Source: Stappia sp. MMSF_3263 (GTDB taxonomy: Bacteria > Pseudomonadota > Alphaproteobacteria > Rhizobiales > Stappiaceae). Taken from it: a DNA stretch of 64,000 bases. Below the pieces are notes generated by a model. That model did not search any database, was not told the DNA's origin, and saw only the letters and a program-made list of their open reading frames with translations. Where the stretch lies: positions 1-64,000 of the forward strand of contig NZ_JASHIK010000006.1 of NCBI RefSeq assembly GCF_030733745.1. Direction: 5' to 3'. Shown here piece by piece: positions 6,511 to 17,515 of the stretch. A program made the position numbers and the translations under genes. The stretch's first letter is position 1. Each line of letters starts with the position of its first letter.

Positions 6511-9285
6511 TCAATAATCGTCCTCGACCCCGTTCTGCACCAGGATCTCGCGCTTGCCGGCATGATTGGCCGGACCCACGAGCCCCTCGTTCTCCATCCG
6601 CTCGATGATCGAGGCGGCGCGGTTGTAGCCGATCGACAGGCGGCGCTGGATATAGGAGGTCGAGGCTTTCTTGTCGCGCAGCACGATGGCCACCGCCTTG
6701 TCGTAGAGGTCGTTGCCCTCGTCGCCGTCGCCGCCACCGGCGAGCGCGTCATAGGGGCTGTCGGAGACCTCGTCCTCCTCCGTCACCGCCTCCAGATATT
6801 GTGGCGTGCCCTGCCGCTTCAGGTGGCTGACGATGTGCTCGACCTCCTCGTCGGCGACGAAGGGGCCATGGACGCGCTGGATGCGGCCGCCGCCGGCCAT
6901 GTAGAGCATGTCGCCCTGGCCCAGAAGCTGCTCCGCGCCCTGCTCGCCGAGGATCGTGCGGCTGTCGATCTTCGAGGTCACCTGGAAGGAGATGCGGGTC
7001 GGGAAGTTCGCCTTGATCGTGCCGGTGATGACGTCGACCGAAGGGCGCTGCGTTGCCATGATCAGGTGGATGCCGGCGGCGCGCGCCATCTGGGCAAGCC
7101 GCTGGATGGCGCCTTCGATGTCCTTGCCGGCGACCATCATCAGGTCGGCCATCTCGTCGACGATGACGACGATATACGGCATCGTCTCGAGCGGCAGCTC
7201 CTCGTCCTCGAAGATCGGCTCGCCGGTGTGACGGTCGAAACCGGTCTGCACCGTGCGGGTGAAGACCTCGCCCTTCTCCATCGCCTGGGCGACGCGCGTG
7301 TTGTAGCCGTCGATGTTGCGCACGCCCATCTTCGACATCTTCTTGTAGCGCTCCTCCATCTCGCGGACGGTCCACTTGAGCGCCACCACCGCCTTTTTCG
7401 GGTCGGTGACGACCGGCGTCAGCAGATGGGGAATGCCGTCATAGATCGACAGTTCGAGCATCTTCGGGTCGATCATGATCAGCTTGCACTGCTCCGGCTC
7501 CAGCCGGTAGAGCAGCGACAGGATCATCGTGTTGATGGCGACCGACTTGCCCGAGCCGGTGGTGCCGGCGACGAGCAGGTGCGGCATGCGGGCAAGATCG
7601 GCGATGACCGGTTCGCCGCCGATGGTCTTGCCCAGCGTCAGCGCCAGCTTGGCCTTGGTCTTCTCGTAGTCGTTGGCGGCGAGCAGTTCGCGCAGATAAA
7701 CCGTCTCGCGGCGCTGGTTGGGCAGCTCGATGCCGATCGCGTTCTTGCCCGGAATGACCGCGACGCGCGCCGAGATGGCGCTCATCGAGCGGGCGATGTC
7801 GTCGGCAAGGCCGATGACGCGGGACGACTTGATGCCCGGCGCCGGCTCCAGCTCGTAGAGCGTCACGACGGGGCCCGGACGCACCTCGATGATCTCGCCG
7901 CGCACGCCGAAATCCTCCAGCACCCCTTCCAGGATGCGGGCATTCTGCTCCAGCGCATCGGTGTTGATGGCCGTCTGCTTCGAAGTCGCCTTGGGCTCCG
8001 ACAGCAGGTGCAGCGGCGGCAGCTCGTAGACGCCCGGATTGCGCAGGAAGGAGGGCTGCGCCTCCTCCGTCACGCGGCGCCCCGGCTTCGGCCGGCCGGC
8101 CGGCGGCACGACGCGTCCGGCAGGTGGCGGCGTGGTCCGTCCGGCGGGCCCGGCGATGGCGCGCGGCAGCGGCGTGCCGAGCTCGCCCGAGCCGTCATCC
8201 TCATCAAGGTCCGGCAGGTCGTCGATGGTCGGGCCGGCGTCGAAATCGGCCTCGTCCGCATAGGGGTCCTCGATTTCCGGTTCGGCCGGCGCCCCGCCAC
8301 CGTAAAAGGCGTCGAGCCCGTCGTCCTCCGGCGGCAACAGCCGGTTGGCGAGACGGCGACGCAGCGCCGAGAACCCGCCATGGCGGTGCACCGGATCGTC
8401 GTCCTCCTCGACCGGAGCGTCGGCCTCGTCCCAGTCGCCGTCATGGCCGCCATCGATGAAATCGTCGTCATAAGGGTCGGACGAGCGCCGGCGGGCACTG
8501 CCGCCGCGACCGGTCAGCCGGCGCAGGTTGGCGCGCGCCAGAAGGCCGAAATGGGTGACGGCTCCGGCAAAAGCGGAGAAGCGGCCGCCGCCTTCGTCCT
8601 CGTCCTCCTCATCCTCGCCGTGATCCGGCACGGCCCCGACCGAACGGGCATGGCGGGACGGCTCGGGCAGGGGGCGCGGCGCGGGCTGCGGATCTCGGCC
8701 AAGCCATCCGGCCGCGCGCAGCATGAACACCGCGGCGGGAACACCGAGCCCGAGCATGCCGACGATCATCGCCATGCCCTGCGTCAGCTCGCCGGTGAGC
8801 ATCGCCGGGAAGCGGTGAATGAAATCGCCAAGGAACCCGCCAAGCCCGGTCGGCAGCGGCCAGCTGGCGGGAACGGGAAGGGCGGCGAGCGCACCGGCGG
8901 CAAGCAGCGTGCCGGCGCCCCAGAAGGCGATGCGGCGCGGCGCGATGCGCGTGGCACGCGCCGCGACCAGCCGCCAGCCCCACAGCACCACCGGCACCAG
9001 GAACACCGCCGAGGCAAGGCCGATCGCCTGCATGAAGAGGTCCGCGACGACCGCGCCGGGCTGGCCCAGCGCATTGCGCACCGGCCCGGACGTGGCATGG
9101 CTGAAGCTCGGATCCGTCGTCGACCAGGTGGCGAGCGCGGAGGCCAGCGCCGCACAGAGCGCGATCAGCGCCAGACCGGCCGCGCCGATCATGTTGCGCC
9201 TCATGAACCGCTTGAACGGGGCTTCCGTGTCTTCAAGGCCCAGGGCCGCGGCACGGCCGCTTCTGATCGGGGTGGTGCGGCGCAT
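6511..9285 (-). CDS. ftsK: DNA translocase FtsK
   Basis: Septum-located ATP-driven DNA pump that clears the chromosome terminus and assists dimer resolution at cell division. The 924-residue protein has an N-terminal membrane domain (about four segments within residues 30-200), a long acidic, proline-rich linker (about 200-420), and the RecA-like motor: Walker A GTTGSGKS (around 575), [15 protein letters not shown] Walker B, and [13 protein letters not shown]. The C-terminal gamma winged helix ([20 protein letters not shown]) that reads polarity sequences is complete. Its ATG lies three bases after the stop of the aminotransferase gene. Confidence 0.95.
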   Translation of the reverse strand: MRRTTPIRSGRAAALGLEDTEAPFKRFMRRNMIGAAGLALIALCAALASALATWSTTDPSFSHATSGPVRNALGQPGAVVADLFMQAIGLASAVFLVPVVLWGWRLVAARATRIAPRRIAFWGAGTLLAAGALAALPVPASWPLPTGLGGFLGDFIHRFPAMLTGELTQGMAMIVGMLGLGVPAAVFMLRAAGWLGRDPQPAPRPLPEPSRHARSVGAVPDHGEDEEDEDEGGGRFSAFAGAVTHFGLLARANLRRLTGRGGSARRRSSDPYDDDFIDGGHDGDWDEADAPVEEDDDPVHRHGGFSALRRRLANRLLPPEDDGLDAFYGGGAPAEPEIEDPYADEADFDAGPTIDDLPDLDEDDGSGELGTPLPRAIAGPAGRTTPPPAGRVVPPAGRPKPGRRVTEEAQPSFLRNPGVYELPPLHLLSEPKATSKQTAINTDALEQNARILEGVLEDFGVRGEIIEVRPGPVVTLYELEPAPGIKSSRVIGLADDIARSMSAISARVAVIPGKNAIGIELPNQRRETVYLRELLAANDYEKTKAKLALTLGKTIGGEPVIADLARMPHLLVAGTTGSGKSVAINTMILSLLYRLEPEQCKLIMIDPKMLELSIYDGIPHLLTPVVTDPKKAVVALKWTVREMEERYKKMSKMGVRNIDGYNTRVAQAMEKGEVFTRTVQTGFDRHTGEPIFEDEELPLETMPYIVVIVDEMADLMMVAGKDIEGAIQRLAQMARAAGIHLIMATQRPSVDVITGTIKANFPTRISFQVTSKIDSRTILGEQGAEQLLGQGDMLYMAGGGRIQRVHGPFVADEEVEHIVSHLKRQGTPQYLEAVTEEDEVSDSPYDALAGGGDGDEGNDLYDKAVAIVLRDKKASTSYIQRRLSIGYNRAASIIERMENEGLVGPANHAGKREILVQNGVEDDY

Positions 9286-9288
9286 CCT

Positions 9289-10542
9289 TCAGCCTCCCAG
9301 CACGTCGACCAGGCGGGCAAGCCCCGCCTCGACGGTCTTTTCATCATCCACCAGGGCAAGACGGATATAGTCCGCACCCGGGTTTCCGGCCGCCCCGTCC
9401 ATGGCCAGATAGGCCCCGGGAAGCACCTTGACCCCGGCCTCGGCCCACAGCCGGCGCGTCACCTCGACGCCGCCGCCGAACCGCGCGACGTCCAGCCACA
9501 GGAAAAAGCCGCCCTCGGGCACGACCTTGCCGAACAGCGGCGCCAGCAGCCTTTCCGCGACCGCAAACTTGGCGTTGTAGAGACGCCGGTTCTCGACCAC
9601 ATGCGCCTCGTCGGCAAAGGCCGCCGCCGCGACCGCCTGCAGCGGCATCGACACCTGCGGCGCGGCGAGACCGCGGAACCGCGACCAGGCGTCGAGAAAG
9701 TCCGGATCGCCGGCGGCGAATCCGCACCGCAGGCCGGCGAGATTCGAGCGCTTCGACAGCGAATTTATCGTGATGACATTGGCGTGGCCCTCGCCCATCG
9801 CATGGGCGGCCTGGAGCACACCGGCCGGCGGCGCGCTGCGATAGATCTCGGAATAGCACTCGTCGGCGACCACGAGGAAACGGTGCTTTCGGGCAAGACC
9901 GATCAGCTTCGACCAGTCGGCGAGGCTTGCCGCCGCGCCCTGCGGGTTGGCGGGCGAGGCATAGAAGAAGGCAACCGCCCGTTCCAGAACGGCAGGGTCG
10001 ATCGCGTCCAGGTCAGGGAGAAAGCCGGTTTCCGCCCGCGCATCGAGCGTCACCGTCTCGGCATCCGCCACATGTGCCGCCGCCGCATAGGTCTGGTAGA
10101 AGGGGTTGGGCATCAGCACCGTCGGTCGCGCAGCCCCCGGCTTCTTCAGATAGTCGCGGGCGCCGATGGCGGCGAAGGTCAGGCCCTCGCGCGAGCCGTT
10201 GAGCGGCAGGATGCCGCGTGCCGGATCGAGGCTGCCTTGCAGGCCGTAGCGACGGTCGAGCCAGGCGGCGACCGATTCGCGAAAGGCATCCGTGCCGCGA
10301 ATATTCGGATAGCGGCTGAAATCCTTGAGATTGCCGGCGAGGACGGGCCCGACGAAATCCGGCACCGCATGGCGCGGTTCGCCGATCGTCATGACGATCG
10401 GTTCGCCGCCGGGCGAAAGGCCGGCAAGCAACGCCGCCAGCCGCTCGAACGGATTGGCCGAAGGCAGCGTTGCGACGGTCGTGCCTTGCGAAGGCCTGCC
10501 GTCGGAACTCTGGGCGGAAGTCTGGGCGGAAGAAACGGACAT
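9289..10542 (-). CDS. Class I/II PLP-dependent aminotransferase (succinyl-DAP/aspartate aminotransferase type)
   Basis: A 417-residue fold-type I aminotransferase. Visible landmarks are ANPFERLAALL, the substrate-side GEPRH, YPNIRGTDAFRESVAAW, NPFYQTYAAAA, ASPANPQGA (PLP-pyridine Asn), VVADECYSEIY (Asp) and NSLSKRSNLAGLRCGF with the PLP lysine. Rhizobial proteins of this type beside ftsK are usually annotated as DapC-like or aspartate aminotransferase; the substrate cannot be told from the motifs. The first 25 or so residues are Ser/Thr/Gln-rich and may not be needed. First gene of the aminotransferase-ftsK-lolA run. Confidence 0.8.
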   Translation of the reverse strand: MSVSSAQTSAQSSDGRPSQGTTVATLPSANPFERLAALLAGLSPGGEPIVMTIGEPRHAVPDFVGPVLAGNLKDFSRYPNIRGTDAFRESVAAWLDRRYGLQGSLDPARGILPLNGSREGLTFAAIGARDYLKKPGAARPTVLMPNPFYQTYAAAAHVADAETVTLDARAETGFLPDLDAIDPAVLERAVAFFYASPANPQGAAASLADWSKLIGLARKHRFLVVADECYSEIYRSAPPAGVLQAAHAMGEGHANVITINSLSKRSNLAGLRCGFAAGDPDFLDAWSRFRGLAAPQVSMPLQAVAAAAFADEAHVVENRRLYNAKFAVAERLLAPLFGKVVPEGGFFLWLDVARFGGGVEVTRRLWAEAGVKVLPGAYLAMDGAAGNPGADYIRLALVDDEKTVEAGLARLVDVLGG

Positions 10543-10732
10543 TCGGCTCGTACCACTCCCCGGGGAGGCCGGCCCGTCGCCGACGCCTGCCCCAGCTCAC
10601 TGGAAATCGCGCCCTCCCGGTCCACCGCGCAAGCGGCAGCGCCGGAAAGGACTGCTTGTGACGCCGAAGCCTAGCCCCCGATGGTAAATCCCTCATTAAC
10701 CAAGGCTGCGGAACCTGCATCCGTCCCGCATA

Positions 10733-10966
10733 TCAGAAGTCGCAGGTGATGCCCTTGATCTCCCAGTCGGCGTAGCGCGTCGGCTCGAGCCCGCCGCGGC
10801 CGTCGATCTCGCGCGGCATCGACTTGCCCCGCGCATCGATCTCGCGCCGGCGTTCTTCCGCCTCCGCCAGCGCCCGTCGGGCCGCCTCCGGCAGGTCCTC
10901 GGGCCGGCGGCGCGGGGTCTCGTCCGGGGCACCCTTGCCCGTGCCGGTATCGTCTTGCTCACTCAT
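10733..10966 (-). CDS. DUF1674 protein, SdhAF4-like succinate dehydrogenase assembly factor
   Basis: A 77-residue charged protein ending EPTRYADWEIKGITCDF, the C-terminal signature of DUF1674 (mitochondrial SDHAF4 homologues 'RYGDWE.KGR..DF'), preceded by PEAARRALAEAEERRREID. In mitochondria SDHAF4 helps flavinylated SdhA assemble; the bacterial role is inferred. Start at ATG 10966 was chosen because the open frame upstream overlaps the htpX start and has no family similarity. Divergent from htpX. Confidence 0.8.
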   Translation of the reverse strand: MSEQDDTGTGKGAPDETPRRRPEDLPEAARRALAEAEERRREIDARGKSMPREIDGRGGLEPTRYADWEIKGITCDF

Positions 10967-11129
10967 GCTCGTCTCGTTCGTCAGGGAAAACGCGCCTTCC
11001 GGCGCCGGCTCGACACGGTCCTCTCTTGCAGAAAATCGCACCTCCGCCAACATATAGGGCGAAACAGGCCGCTCCGGCCAGTGACAGGACAGGCGATCAG
11101 GCCTGCGGACGACCAGACGGACGGGTGAC

Positions 11130-12128
11130 ATGAACTATTTCCGCACCGCACTGCTGCTTGCCGCGATGACGGCGCTGTTCATGGGCATCGGCTTCATGAT
11201 CGGCGGCCAGAGCGGCATGATGATCGCGCTGCTCGTCGCCGCCGCGATGAACCTCTTCAGCTACTGGAACTCCGACAAGATGGTGCTGCGCATGCACCAT
11301 GCGGTGGAAGCCAGCGAAGCCCAGGCGCCGGAACTGTTCCACATGGTGCGCGAGCTCGCGGCCCGCGCCGACCTGCCGATGCCGAAGGTCTACCTGATCG
11401 ACAATCCGCAGCCCAACGCCTTCGCCACCGGCCGCAACCCGCAGAACGCGGCGGTCGCGGCGACGACCGGCCTGCTCAACAGCCTGTCGCGCGAGGAAGT
11501 CGCCGGCGTCATGGCGCACGAGCTTGCCCATGTGAAGAACCACGACACGTTGATCATGACGATCACGGCGACGATTGCCGGCGCGATCTCGATGCTCGCC
11601 AATTTCGCTTTCTTCTTCGGCGGCAACCGGGAGAACAACAATCCGCTCGGCTTCGTCGGCGTGCTGCTGGCGATGATCGTCGCCCCCCTCGCCGCCATGC
11701 TGGTGCAGATGGCGATCAGCCGCACGCGCGAATACGCCGCCGACCGCATGGGAGCGGAGATCTGCGGCAATCCGATCTGGCTTGCCTCGGCGCTGAACAA
11801 GATCGCCGGCGGCGCGGCGCGCATTCACAACCCCGACGCCGAGCGCAATCCGGCGACCGCGCACATGTTCATCATCAACCCGCTGTCGGGCGAGCGGATG
11901 GACAACCTGTTCTCCACCCATCCGAACACCGACAACCGCATCCGCGCGCTGCAGGAAATGGCGGACCGCATGGGCGGCGAGGGCGGATTCGGCATCGCGT
12001 CCGGCCGCTCGGGCAGGGCCGGCGCCGGCGCCGGCGAAACGCGCAGCGCGCCGCGCACCGACCCTCCCGGCCCCTGGGGACGCGCCTCCTCGCGGCGCAA
12101 CACCGACACACGCGGCCCCTGGGGCTGA
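11130..12128 (+). CDS. htpX: M48 family zinc metalloprotease HtpX
   Basis: Inner-membrane quality-control protease. The 332-residue protein has two N-terminal membrane segments (about 5-25 and 30-48), zinc site H130-E131-x-x-H134 in [12 protein letters not shown], two further hydrophobic segments (about 145-200) and the third ligand in [14 protein letters not shown]. The C-terminal tail beyond residue about 290 is Gly/Arg/Pro-rich and carries two GPWG motifs, a feature I know from alphaproteobacterial HtpX. It is divergent from the DUF1674 gene and followed by the rRNA methylase gene. Confidence 0.93.
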   Translation: MNYFRTALLLAAMTALFMGIGFMIGGQSGMMIALLVAAAMNLFSYWNSDKMVLRMHHAVEASEAQAPELFHMVRELAARADLPMPKVYLIDNPQPNAFATGRNPQNAAVAATTGLLNSLSREEVAGVMAHELAHVKNHDTLIMTITATIAGAISMLANFAFFFGGNRENNNPLGFVGVLLAMIVAPLAAMLVQMAISRTREYAADRMGAEICGNPIWLASALNKIAGGAARIHNPDAERNPATAHMFIINPLSGERMDNLFSTHPNTDNRIRALQEMADRMGGEGGFGIASGRSGRAGAGAGETRSAPRTDPPGPWGRASSRRNTDTRGPWG

Positions 12129-12228
12129 ATTCCGGGCGGACCGCCAACCTTTTTCCTTGTGAAACCGCGGCGTGCGGGTGCATACCCGCGCCTTCGCGGT
12201 TTTCCGCATCCCAGACATCGCAGGCATC

Positions 12229-13701
12229 GTGACCGGACCGAACCAGGACAATTCCAAAGGCAAGCCGCACAAGGGCCGGCGCAATGGCGCTCCCGGGAAG
12301 GGCGGCAAAGCGGGTGGCAGGCACGACCCGAAACGGGCCGGCGGACCGCGCGCGTCCGGCCCCCGGCCTTCCGAAAAGGCCGAACCGGCGACCGCCGGCA
12401 TCCCGGCCCGCAAGATTGCCGTCGACATCCTCAACAAGGTGATCGGCGAGCGCCGTCCGCTGGACGAGGAGCTGCGCGAGACCGGCGGCCATCCCGAGCT
12501 CTTCGCGCTGGAGGCAAGGGATCGCGCTCTGGTGCGCGCCATTCTCGGCACCGCACTGCGCCGGCGCGGCCAGATCGCCGCCATCCTCGACCGGCTGCTC
12601 GAGCGCCCCGTGCCGGAGAAGACCGGCCTGGTCCTAGACATCCTGCATGTGGCGGCGGCCCAGATCCTGTTCATGGAGATCCCCGACCGCGCCGCCGTTG
12701 CCATCGCGGTCACCATCGCCGACCGGGACGGGCGCACCCGCCGCTACAAGGGGCTGATCAACGCCGTGCTCCGACGGATGACGGCGGAGCGTGAGGAGTT
12801 GCTTGCCGCCAATGCCGCGCCCTGGCGCAACGTACCGGTCTGGCTCTTCGCCGCCTGGCAGAAGGCCTATGGCGAGGAAACCGCGCTCGCCATCGCCGCC
12901 ATGCACCTGCACGAGCCCAATCTCGATCTCGCCGTCAAGGACGGTGCGGACGGCTGGGCCGAACGGCTCGGCGGCCGCGTCATCGCCGGCAACACCGTCC
13001 GCCTTGTCCGGCCGGGCGGCCGTGTCGAGGCGCTGGAAGGCTACAATGAAGGCGCCTGGTGGGTGCAGGATGCGGCGGCAAGCCTTCCCGCCCGCCTGCT
13101 CGGCGATGTCGCGGGCAAGCGCGTCGCCGATCTGTGTGCCGCGCCGGGCGGCAAGACCGCCCAGCTTTGCGCAGGCGGCGCCCGCGTCACGGCGATCGAC
13201 ATCTCGGCCCGGCGGCTGGAGCGCCTGTCGGAGAACCTGGCAAGGCTCGGCTTCGAGGCGGACGTCGTTTCCGCCGACCTTGCCCAGTACACGCCGGATG
13301 CCCCCTTCGATGCGATCCTGCTCGATGCCCCCTGTTCGGCGACCGGCACCATCCGCCGGCATCCGGACGTTGCCTGGAACCGGCGCCCCGGCGACGTCGC
13401 CACCCTCGCCGAGCAGCAATTCGCCCTGCTGGAGCGCGCCGCCGACTGGCTGTCGCCGGCCGGCACGCTGGTCTATTGCACCTGCTCGCTTGAGCCGGGC
13501 GAGGGCGAGGACGTGATCACCCGCTTCCTGGCCGCCCGTCCCGAATTCCGGATTTCGGCCCTGACGCCGGAGGAGGTCGGCATCGAGGGCGTTGTCACGC
13601 CGCGCGGCGAACTCCGCACGCTGCCGGTTTCGCTGCCGCTCGACCCGCTCGCCAGCGGCGGTCTCGACGGCTTCTATGCCGCCCGTCTGGTGCGGAGTTA
13701 G
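12229..13701 (+). CDS. RsmB/NOL1-family RNA cytosine-5 methyltransferase
   Basis: Methylates cytosine in RNA (16S rRNA C967 in E. coli RsmB). About 490 residues: a basic Lys/Arg/Gly-rich leader, an NusB-like N-terminal domain (RKIAVDILNKVIGERRPLDEEL onward, LVRAILGTALRRRGQI, INAVLRRM), then the SAM-binding domain with VADLCAAPGGKTAQLC, AIDISARRLERL, and two catalytic cysteines in LLDAPCSATGTIRRHPD and LVYCTCSLEPGEGED. GTG at 12229 was chosen because the sequence upstream to the other in-frame GTG (12172) does not resemble the family. Starts roughly 100 bases after htpX. Confidence 0.9.
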   Translation: MTGPNQDNSKGKPHKGRRNGAPGKGGKAGGRHDPKRAGGPRASGPRPSEKAEPATAGIPARKIAVDILNKVIGERRPLDEELRETGGHPELFALEARDRALVRAILGTALRRRGQIAAILDRLLERPVPEKTGLVLDILHVAAAQILFMEIPDRAAVAIAVTIADRDGRTRRYKGLINAVLRRMTAEREELLAANAAPWRNVPVWLFAAWQKAYGEETALAIAAMHLHEPNLDLAVKDGADGWAERLGGRVIAGNTVRLVRPGGRVEALEGYNEGAWWVQDAAASLPARLLGDVAGKRVADLCAAPGGKTAQLCAGGARVTAIDISARRLERLSENLARLGFEADVVSADLAQYTPDAPFDAILLDAPCSATGTIRRHPDVAWNRRPGDVATLAEQQFALLERAADWLSPAGTLVYCTCSLEPGEGEDVITRFLAARPEFRISALTPEEVGIEGVVTPRGELRTLPVSLPLDPLASGGLDGFYAARLVRS

Positions 13702-13861
13702 GACGCAAATGGCCCGAACCCTTCGAGCCCTGCATTTTTGACAGGTCACTTGTTTCGAATCGCGCTCAAATCGGTAACGGATCGCTAACCCTGTTCCCGG
13801 ACACTTTAGGTTGCGGATGAACAGGATTCGCGAAAGGGCTCCGGTACGACGAGACAGGCGC

Positions 13862-13869
13862 GAGGGGGG
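13862..13869 (+). promoter_or_regulatory. Ribosome binding site deciding a TTG start
   Basis: GAGGGGGG ends four bases before the TTG at 13874. It supports that codon as the start of the heparinase-family gene over the in-frame ATG at 13811 (sequence from 13811 reads as basic, non-family residues). Confidence 0.5.
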
Positions 13870-13873
13870 TACA

Positions 13874-15631
13874 TTGACGCAAGCGACGCTTCTCTCCTTT
13901 GCCGAAAGGGCTCGGGTGTGGCGTCTCCTTGCGCAGACCGCCTGGCAATCCTTGTTGCGCTGGGTTCATGGCGGCCCGATGTTCCGCTGGCGCCCGTTCG
14001 CCGGCTCGCCGGCGCGGCTGCTCATCGCACCGCAGGACCTGAGGACCGCCGACGGCACCAATGCCGCCGACATCTACGCCGGACGGTTCCTCTTCGCCGG
14101 GCAGATGGTCGAGGCCTCCGGCCAGTCCCCCTTCGAGATTCCCGCCCCCTCCGCCGACTGGGCCCGGGCGCTGCACGGCTTCGGCTGGCTACGCCATCTC
14201 AAGGCGGCCGACACGGTGGTCGCGCGGCAGAACGCCCGCGCCCTTGTCGACGACTGGATCCGCAGCTGCGGCTACTGGCAGGACACCGCCTGGGAACAGG
14301 CGGTCGTCGCTCGCCGCGTGCTCGCCTGGCTGTCCCAGTCACCGCTCATTCTCAACGGTTGCGACCGCGAGTTCTATCGCCGTTTCCTGCGCTCGCTCGC
14401 CCGCCAGGTGCGCTACCTGCGCCGCACCATGAACGAGACGCCCGACGGGGTGCCGCGCCTGCAGGCGGCGATCGCCGTGGCCGCCGCCACCGTTTCCATG
14501 TCTGGCCAGGGCCGCTTCGTGCGCCAGAGCCTGAGGCGGCTTGACCAGGAACTGGCCCGGCAGATCCTCGCCGATGGCGGCCATGTCTCGCGCAACCCGG
14601 CCGCCCTTCTCGACATCCTGGTCGACCTGCTGCCCGTGCGCCAGGCGCTCACCATGCAGGGCATGCCGGCCTCGCCGACGGTGATGCAGGCGATCGACCG
14701 GATGATGCCGATGATCCGCTTCTTCCGGCACGGCGACGGCACCTTCGCGCATTTCAACGGCATGGGCTCGACGCCGGCCGATCTCGTTGCAACCATCCTG
14801 GCCTATGACGACGCGCGCGGCAGCCCGCCGGTCAACGCGCCCTATTCCGGCTACCAGCGCCTGTCCGCCGGCGACACGCTGGTCCTGATGGAAACGGGCA
14901 CGCCGCCGGAGGCCCCCCTCAGCCTTGGCGCCCATGCCGGCTGCCTGTCGTTCGAGATGTCGTCGCGCCGCACCCGGATCATCGTCAATTGCGGCGTTTC
15001 CAACAGCGAGCGCGGCGTCTGGCGCGCCGTCTCCCGCTCGACCGCCGCCCATTCGACGGCAACAATCGACGACACTTCCTCCGCCCGCTTCCTGCCGGAA
15101 ACCCGCTATGGCGGCTGGCTCGGCGCACCGATCCTCGCCGGCCCGACCCTGGTGCCGGTCGACCGCGAGGAAAGCCCATCCGGCATCCGGATCGTCGCCA
15201 GCCACAACGGCTACCAGGACACCCACCGGCTGATCCACGAGCGGGACCTGACCCTGTCCGAGGATGGCAGCGTGCTCGACGGCGTCGACCGCTTCCGCGC
15301 GCTTGGCAAGACCTCGCGCAGCGACGAATACGCGATCCGCTTCCACCTGCACCCGTCGATCAAGGCAAGCACGATCCGTTCGGGCACGGCGATCCTGCTG
15401 GTCGCCCCGGACGGGGAGGCCTGGGAGTTCGTGGCCCCCGGCTGCGAGACGGCCATCGAGGAATCCATCTATCTCTCCGACAGCTATGGCCATCGCCGCT
15501 GCGAGCAGATCGTCATCTATGGCCGCGTCACCCATCGCCGCGAGGCGGCCTGGCAGTTCTGCCGCACGGCCGCGCCCAAGGCGGCGCGCCGCAGGGTCAG
15601 CGACACGACCGGCGGCGAACTCGACCTTTGA
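13874..15631 (+). CDS. Heparinase II/III family protein
   Basis: A protein of about 585 residues with an alpha-helical toroid N-terminal half (RWRPFAGSPARLL..., GRFLFAGQMVEA, WLRHLKAADTVVARQNARALVDDWI) and a beta-rich C-terminal half containing HAGCLSFEMSSRRTRIIVNCG, SRSTAAHSTATIDD and HNGYQDTHRLIHERDL, the layout of the heparinase II/III-like superfamily. Rhizobial members lie between rsmB and purH, as here. They are assumed to act on polysaccharide, but no signal peptide is visible and the substrate is unknown. Confidence 0.85.
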   Translation: MTQATLLSFAERARVWRLLAQTAWQSLLRWVHGGPMFRWRPFAGSPARLLIAPQDLRTADGTNAADIYAGRFLFAGQMVEASGQSPFEIPAPSADWARALHGFGWLRHLKAADTVVARQNARALVDDWIRSCGYWQDTAWEQAVVARRVLAWLSQSPLILNGCDREFYRRFLRSLARQVRYLRRTMNETPDGVPRLQAAIAVAAATVSMSGQGRFVRQSLRRLDQELARQILADGGHVSRNPAALLDILVDLLPVRQALTMQGMPASPTVMQAIDRMMPMIRFFRHGDGTFAHFNGMGSTPADLVATILAYDDARGSPPVNAPYSGYQRLSAGDTLVLMETGTPPEAPLSLGAHAGCLSFEMSSRRTRIIVNCGVSNSERGVWRAVSRSTAAHSTATIDDTSSARFLPETRYGGWLGAPILAGPTLVPVDREESPSGIRIVASHNGYQDTHRLIHERDLTLSEDGSVLDGVDRFRALGKTSRSDEYAIRFHLHPSIKASTIRSGTAILLVAPDGEAWEFVAPGCETAIEESIYLSDSYGHRRCEQIVIYGRVTHRREAAWQFCRTAAPKAARRRVSDTTGGELDL

Positions 15632-15759
15632 CCCTCCCGGCCATCGGCTGAAACGGCACAAAAGTGCCGCCGCGCCGCTTGCGCACCTTCCTGTTTGGCG
15701 TGCTTCGTGATAGGCGCAGAGCATCATCAGCCCGCCGACCTTCGAAGGACCTTACCGCA

Positions 15760-17376
15760 ATGGCCGTGGTGTCGAAACACGTTCCCGTTCCCGATCTCGT
15801 TCCCGTCAAGCGCGCCCTCCTGTCGGTCTCCGACAAGACCGGCCTCGTCGACTTCGCCACCGCCCTTGCCGGGCTCGGCGTCGAGCTGGTCTCCACCGGC
15901 GGTACGCGCGCAACGCTCTCCGATGCGGGCCTCGACGTGATCGACATCTCCGAGATCACTGGCTTTCCCGAGATCATGGACGGGCGCGTCAAGACGCTGC
16001 ACCCGATGGTCCATGGCGGTCTGCTCGCCATTCGCGACGACGCCGACCATGCCGCCGCGATGAACGAGCACGGCATTGCCGGTATCGACCTCGTCTGCGT
16101 CAATCTCTATCCGTTCGAGGAAACGGTCGCCTCGGGCGCCGATTTCGCCACCGCGATCGAGAATGTCGACATTGGCGGCCCCGCCATGACCCGCGCGGCG
16201 GCCAAGAACCACGCCTATGTGACGATGGTCAGCGATCCGGCCGACTATCCGGCGGTGATCGAGGCCCTCACGGGCCACTCAGGCCAGGTGCCGCTCGCCC
16301 TGCGCAAGCGCCTCGCCCAGAAGGCCTTCGCCCGCACCGCCGCTTATGACGCGGCCGTCTCCGGCTGGTTCGCCGCCGCCATCGGCGAGGACGCGGCCGC
16401 CCATGTCGCCTTTGGCGGCAGGCTCTCCTCCGTCATGCGTTACGGCGAGAATCCGCATCAGAAGGCCGCCTTCTACCTGACCCCGGAGAAGCGCTTCGGC
16501 GTCGCCACCGCGCGCCAGCTGCAGGGCAAGGAACTGTCCTACAACAACATCAACGACACCGATGCCGCCTTCGAGCTGGTCAGCGAGTTCGATCCCGGCA
16601 TCGCCCCGGCGGTGGCCATCATCAAGCATGCCAATCCCTGCGGCGTCGCCACCGGGACCACGCTGAAGGACGCCTATGAAAAGGCGCTCGCCTGCGACCC
16701 GGTCTCCGCCTTCGGTGGCATCGTCGCGCTGAACGGGTTGCTCGACGCTGCAGCCGCCGAGGAGATCGTCAAGATCTTCACCGAGGTGATCATCGCACCG
16801 GAGGCCAGCGAGGAGGCGATGGCCATCGTCGCGGCGAAAAAGAACCTGCGCCTGCTCGTCACCGGCGGCCTCGCCGATCCACGCGCCGGCGCCAGGATCG
16901 TCAAGTCGGTCTCCGGAGGGCTGCTCGTCCAAGACCGGGATACCGGCACGGTCGACGACCTCGATCTCAAGGTGGTGACGAAGCGGGCGCCGAGCGAGCG
17001 CGAGATGGCCGACCTGAAATTCGCCTTCCGCGTCGCCAAGCATGTCAAGTCGAACGCCATCGTCTATGTCCAGGACGGCGCGACGGTGGGTGTCGGGGCG
17101 GGGCAGATGAGCCGTATCGACAGCTCCCGTATCGCCGCCCGCAAGGCGCAGGACGCGGCCGAGGCCGCAGGCACTGCCGAGCCCCGGACGATCGGATCGG
17201 TCGTCGCCTCCGATGCCTTCTTTCCCTTCGCCGACGGTCTTCTGGCGGCGGCCGAGGCCGGCGCGACGGCGATCATCCAGCCCGGCGGCTCGATGCGCGA
17301 CGCGGACGTGATCGCGGCGGCCGACGAAGCCGGTCTTGCCATGGTCTTCACCGGCATGCGGCACTTCCGCCACTAG
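15760..17376 (+). CDS. purH: Bifunctional AICAR transformylase / IMP cyclohydrolase
   Basis: Catalyses the last two steps of de novo purine synthesis (AICAR to FAICAR to IMP). The 538-residue protein has the N-terminal MGS-like cyclohydrolase domain ([43 protein letters not shown]) and the transformylase domain with catalytic K289-H290 in KHANPCG, plus [12 protein letters not shown] and the C-terminal [12 protein letters not shown] at 15760 matches the family start; the in-frame GTG at 15664 gives a non-conserved leader. Length is normal. Confidence 0.96.
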   Translation: MAVVSKHVPVPDLVPVKRALLSVSDKTGLVDFATALAGLGVELVSTGGTRATLSDAGLDVIDISEITGFPEIMDGRVKTLHPMVHGGLLAIRDDADHAAAMNEHGIAGIDLVCVNLYPFEETVASGADFATAIENVDIGGPAMTRAAAKNHAYVTMVSDPADYPAVIEALTGHSGQVPLALRKRLAQKAFARTAAYDAAVSGWFAAAIGEDAAAHVAFGGRLSSVMRYGENPHQKAAFYLTPEKRFGVATARQLQGKELSYNNINDTDAAFELVSEFDPGIAPAVAIIKHANPCGVATGTTLKDAYEKALACDPVSAFGGIVALNGLLDAAAAEEIVKIFTEVIIAPEASEEAMAIVAAKKNLRLLVTGGLADPRAGARIVKSVSGGLLVQDRDTGTVDDLDLKVVTKRAPSEREMADLKFAFRVAKHVKSNAIVYVQDGATVGVGAGQMSRIDSSRIAARKAQDAAEAAGTAEPRTIGSVVASDAFFPFADGLLAAAEAGATAIIQPGGSMRDADVIAAADEAGLAMVFTGMRHFRH

Positions 17377-17515
17377 GGCGGACCCGGCTGGCGGCGCGAT
17401 GTCTTTGCATTTCGCCGCCGCCCTTCCCATATATACGGTCGGGCGGGAAACGGCCCGGCGGGCGGCCTTGCGGTTCCAGGTCCCTGCGCAAGAAGGCGAA
17501 GGGAGGCGAGAGGCC

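Noticed and set aside
6385-10674. A 1429-codon open frame on the plus strand opposite ftsK and the aminotransferase
   Set aside because: It is the antisense shadow of ftsK and the aminotransferase gene in high-GC DNA; it has no family resemblance and composition typical of antisense frames (His/Arg/Asp-rich).
15654-15669. Hairpin CGGCAC-AAAA-GTGCCG before purH
   Set aside because: Only 6 bp, no T run, and no pattern of a known purine riboswitch; too weak to list as a regulatory element.
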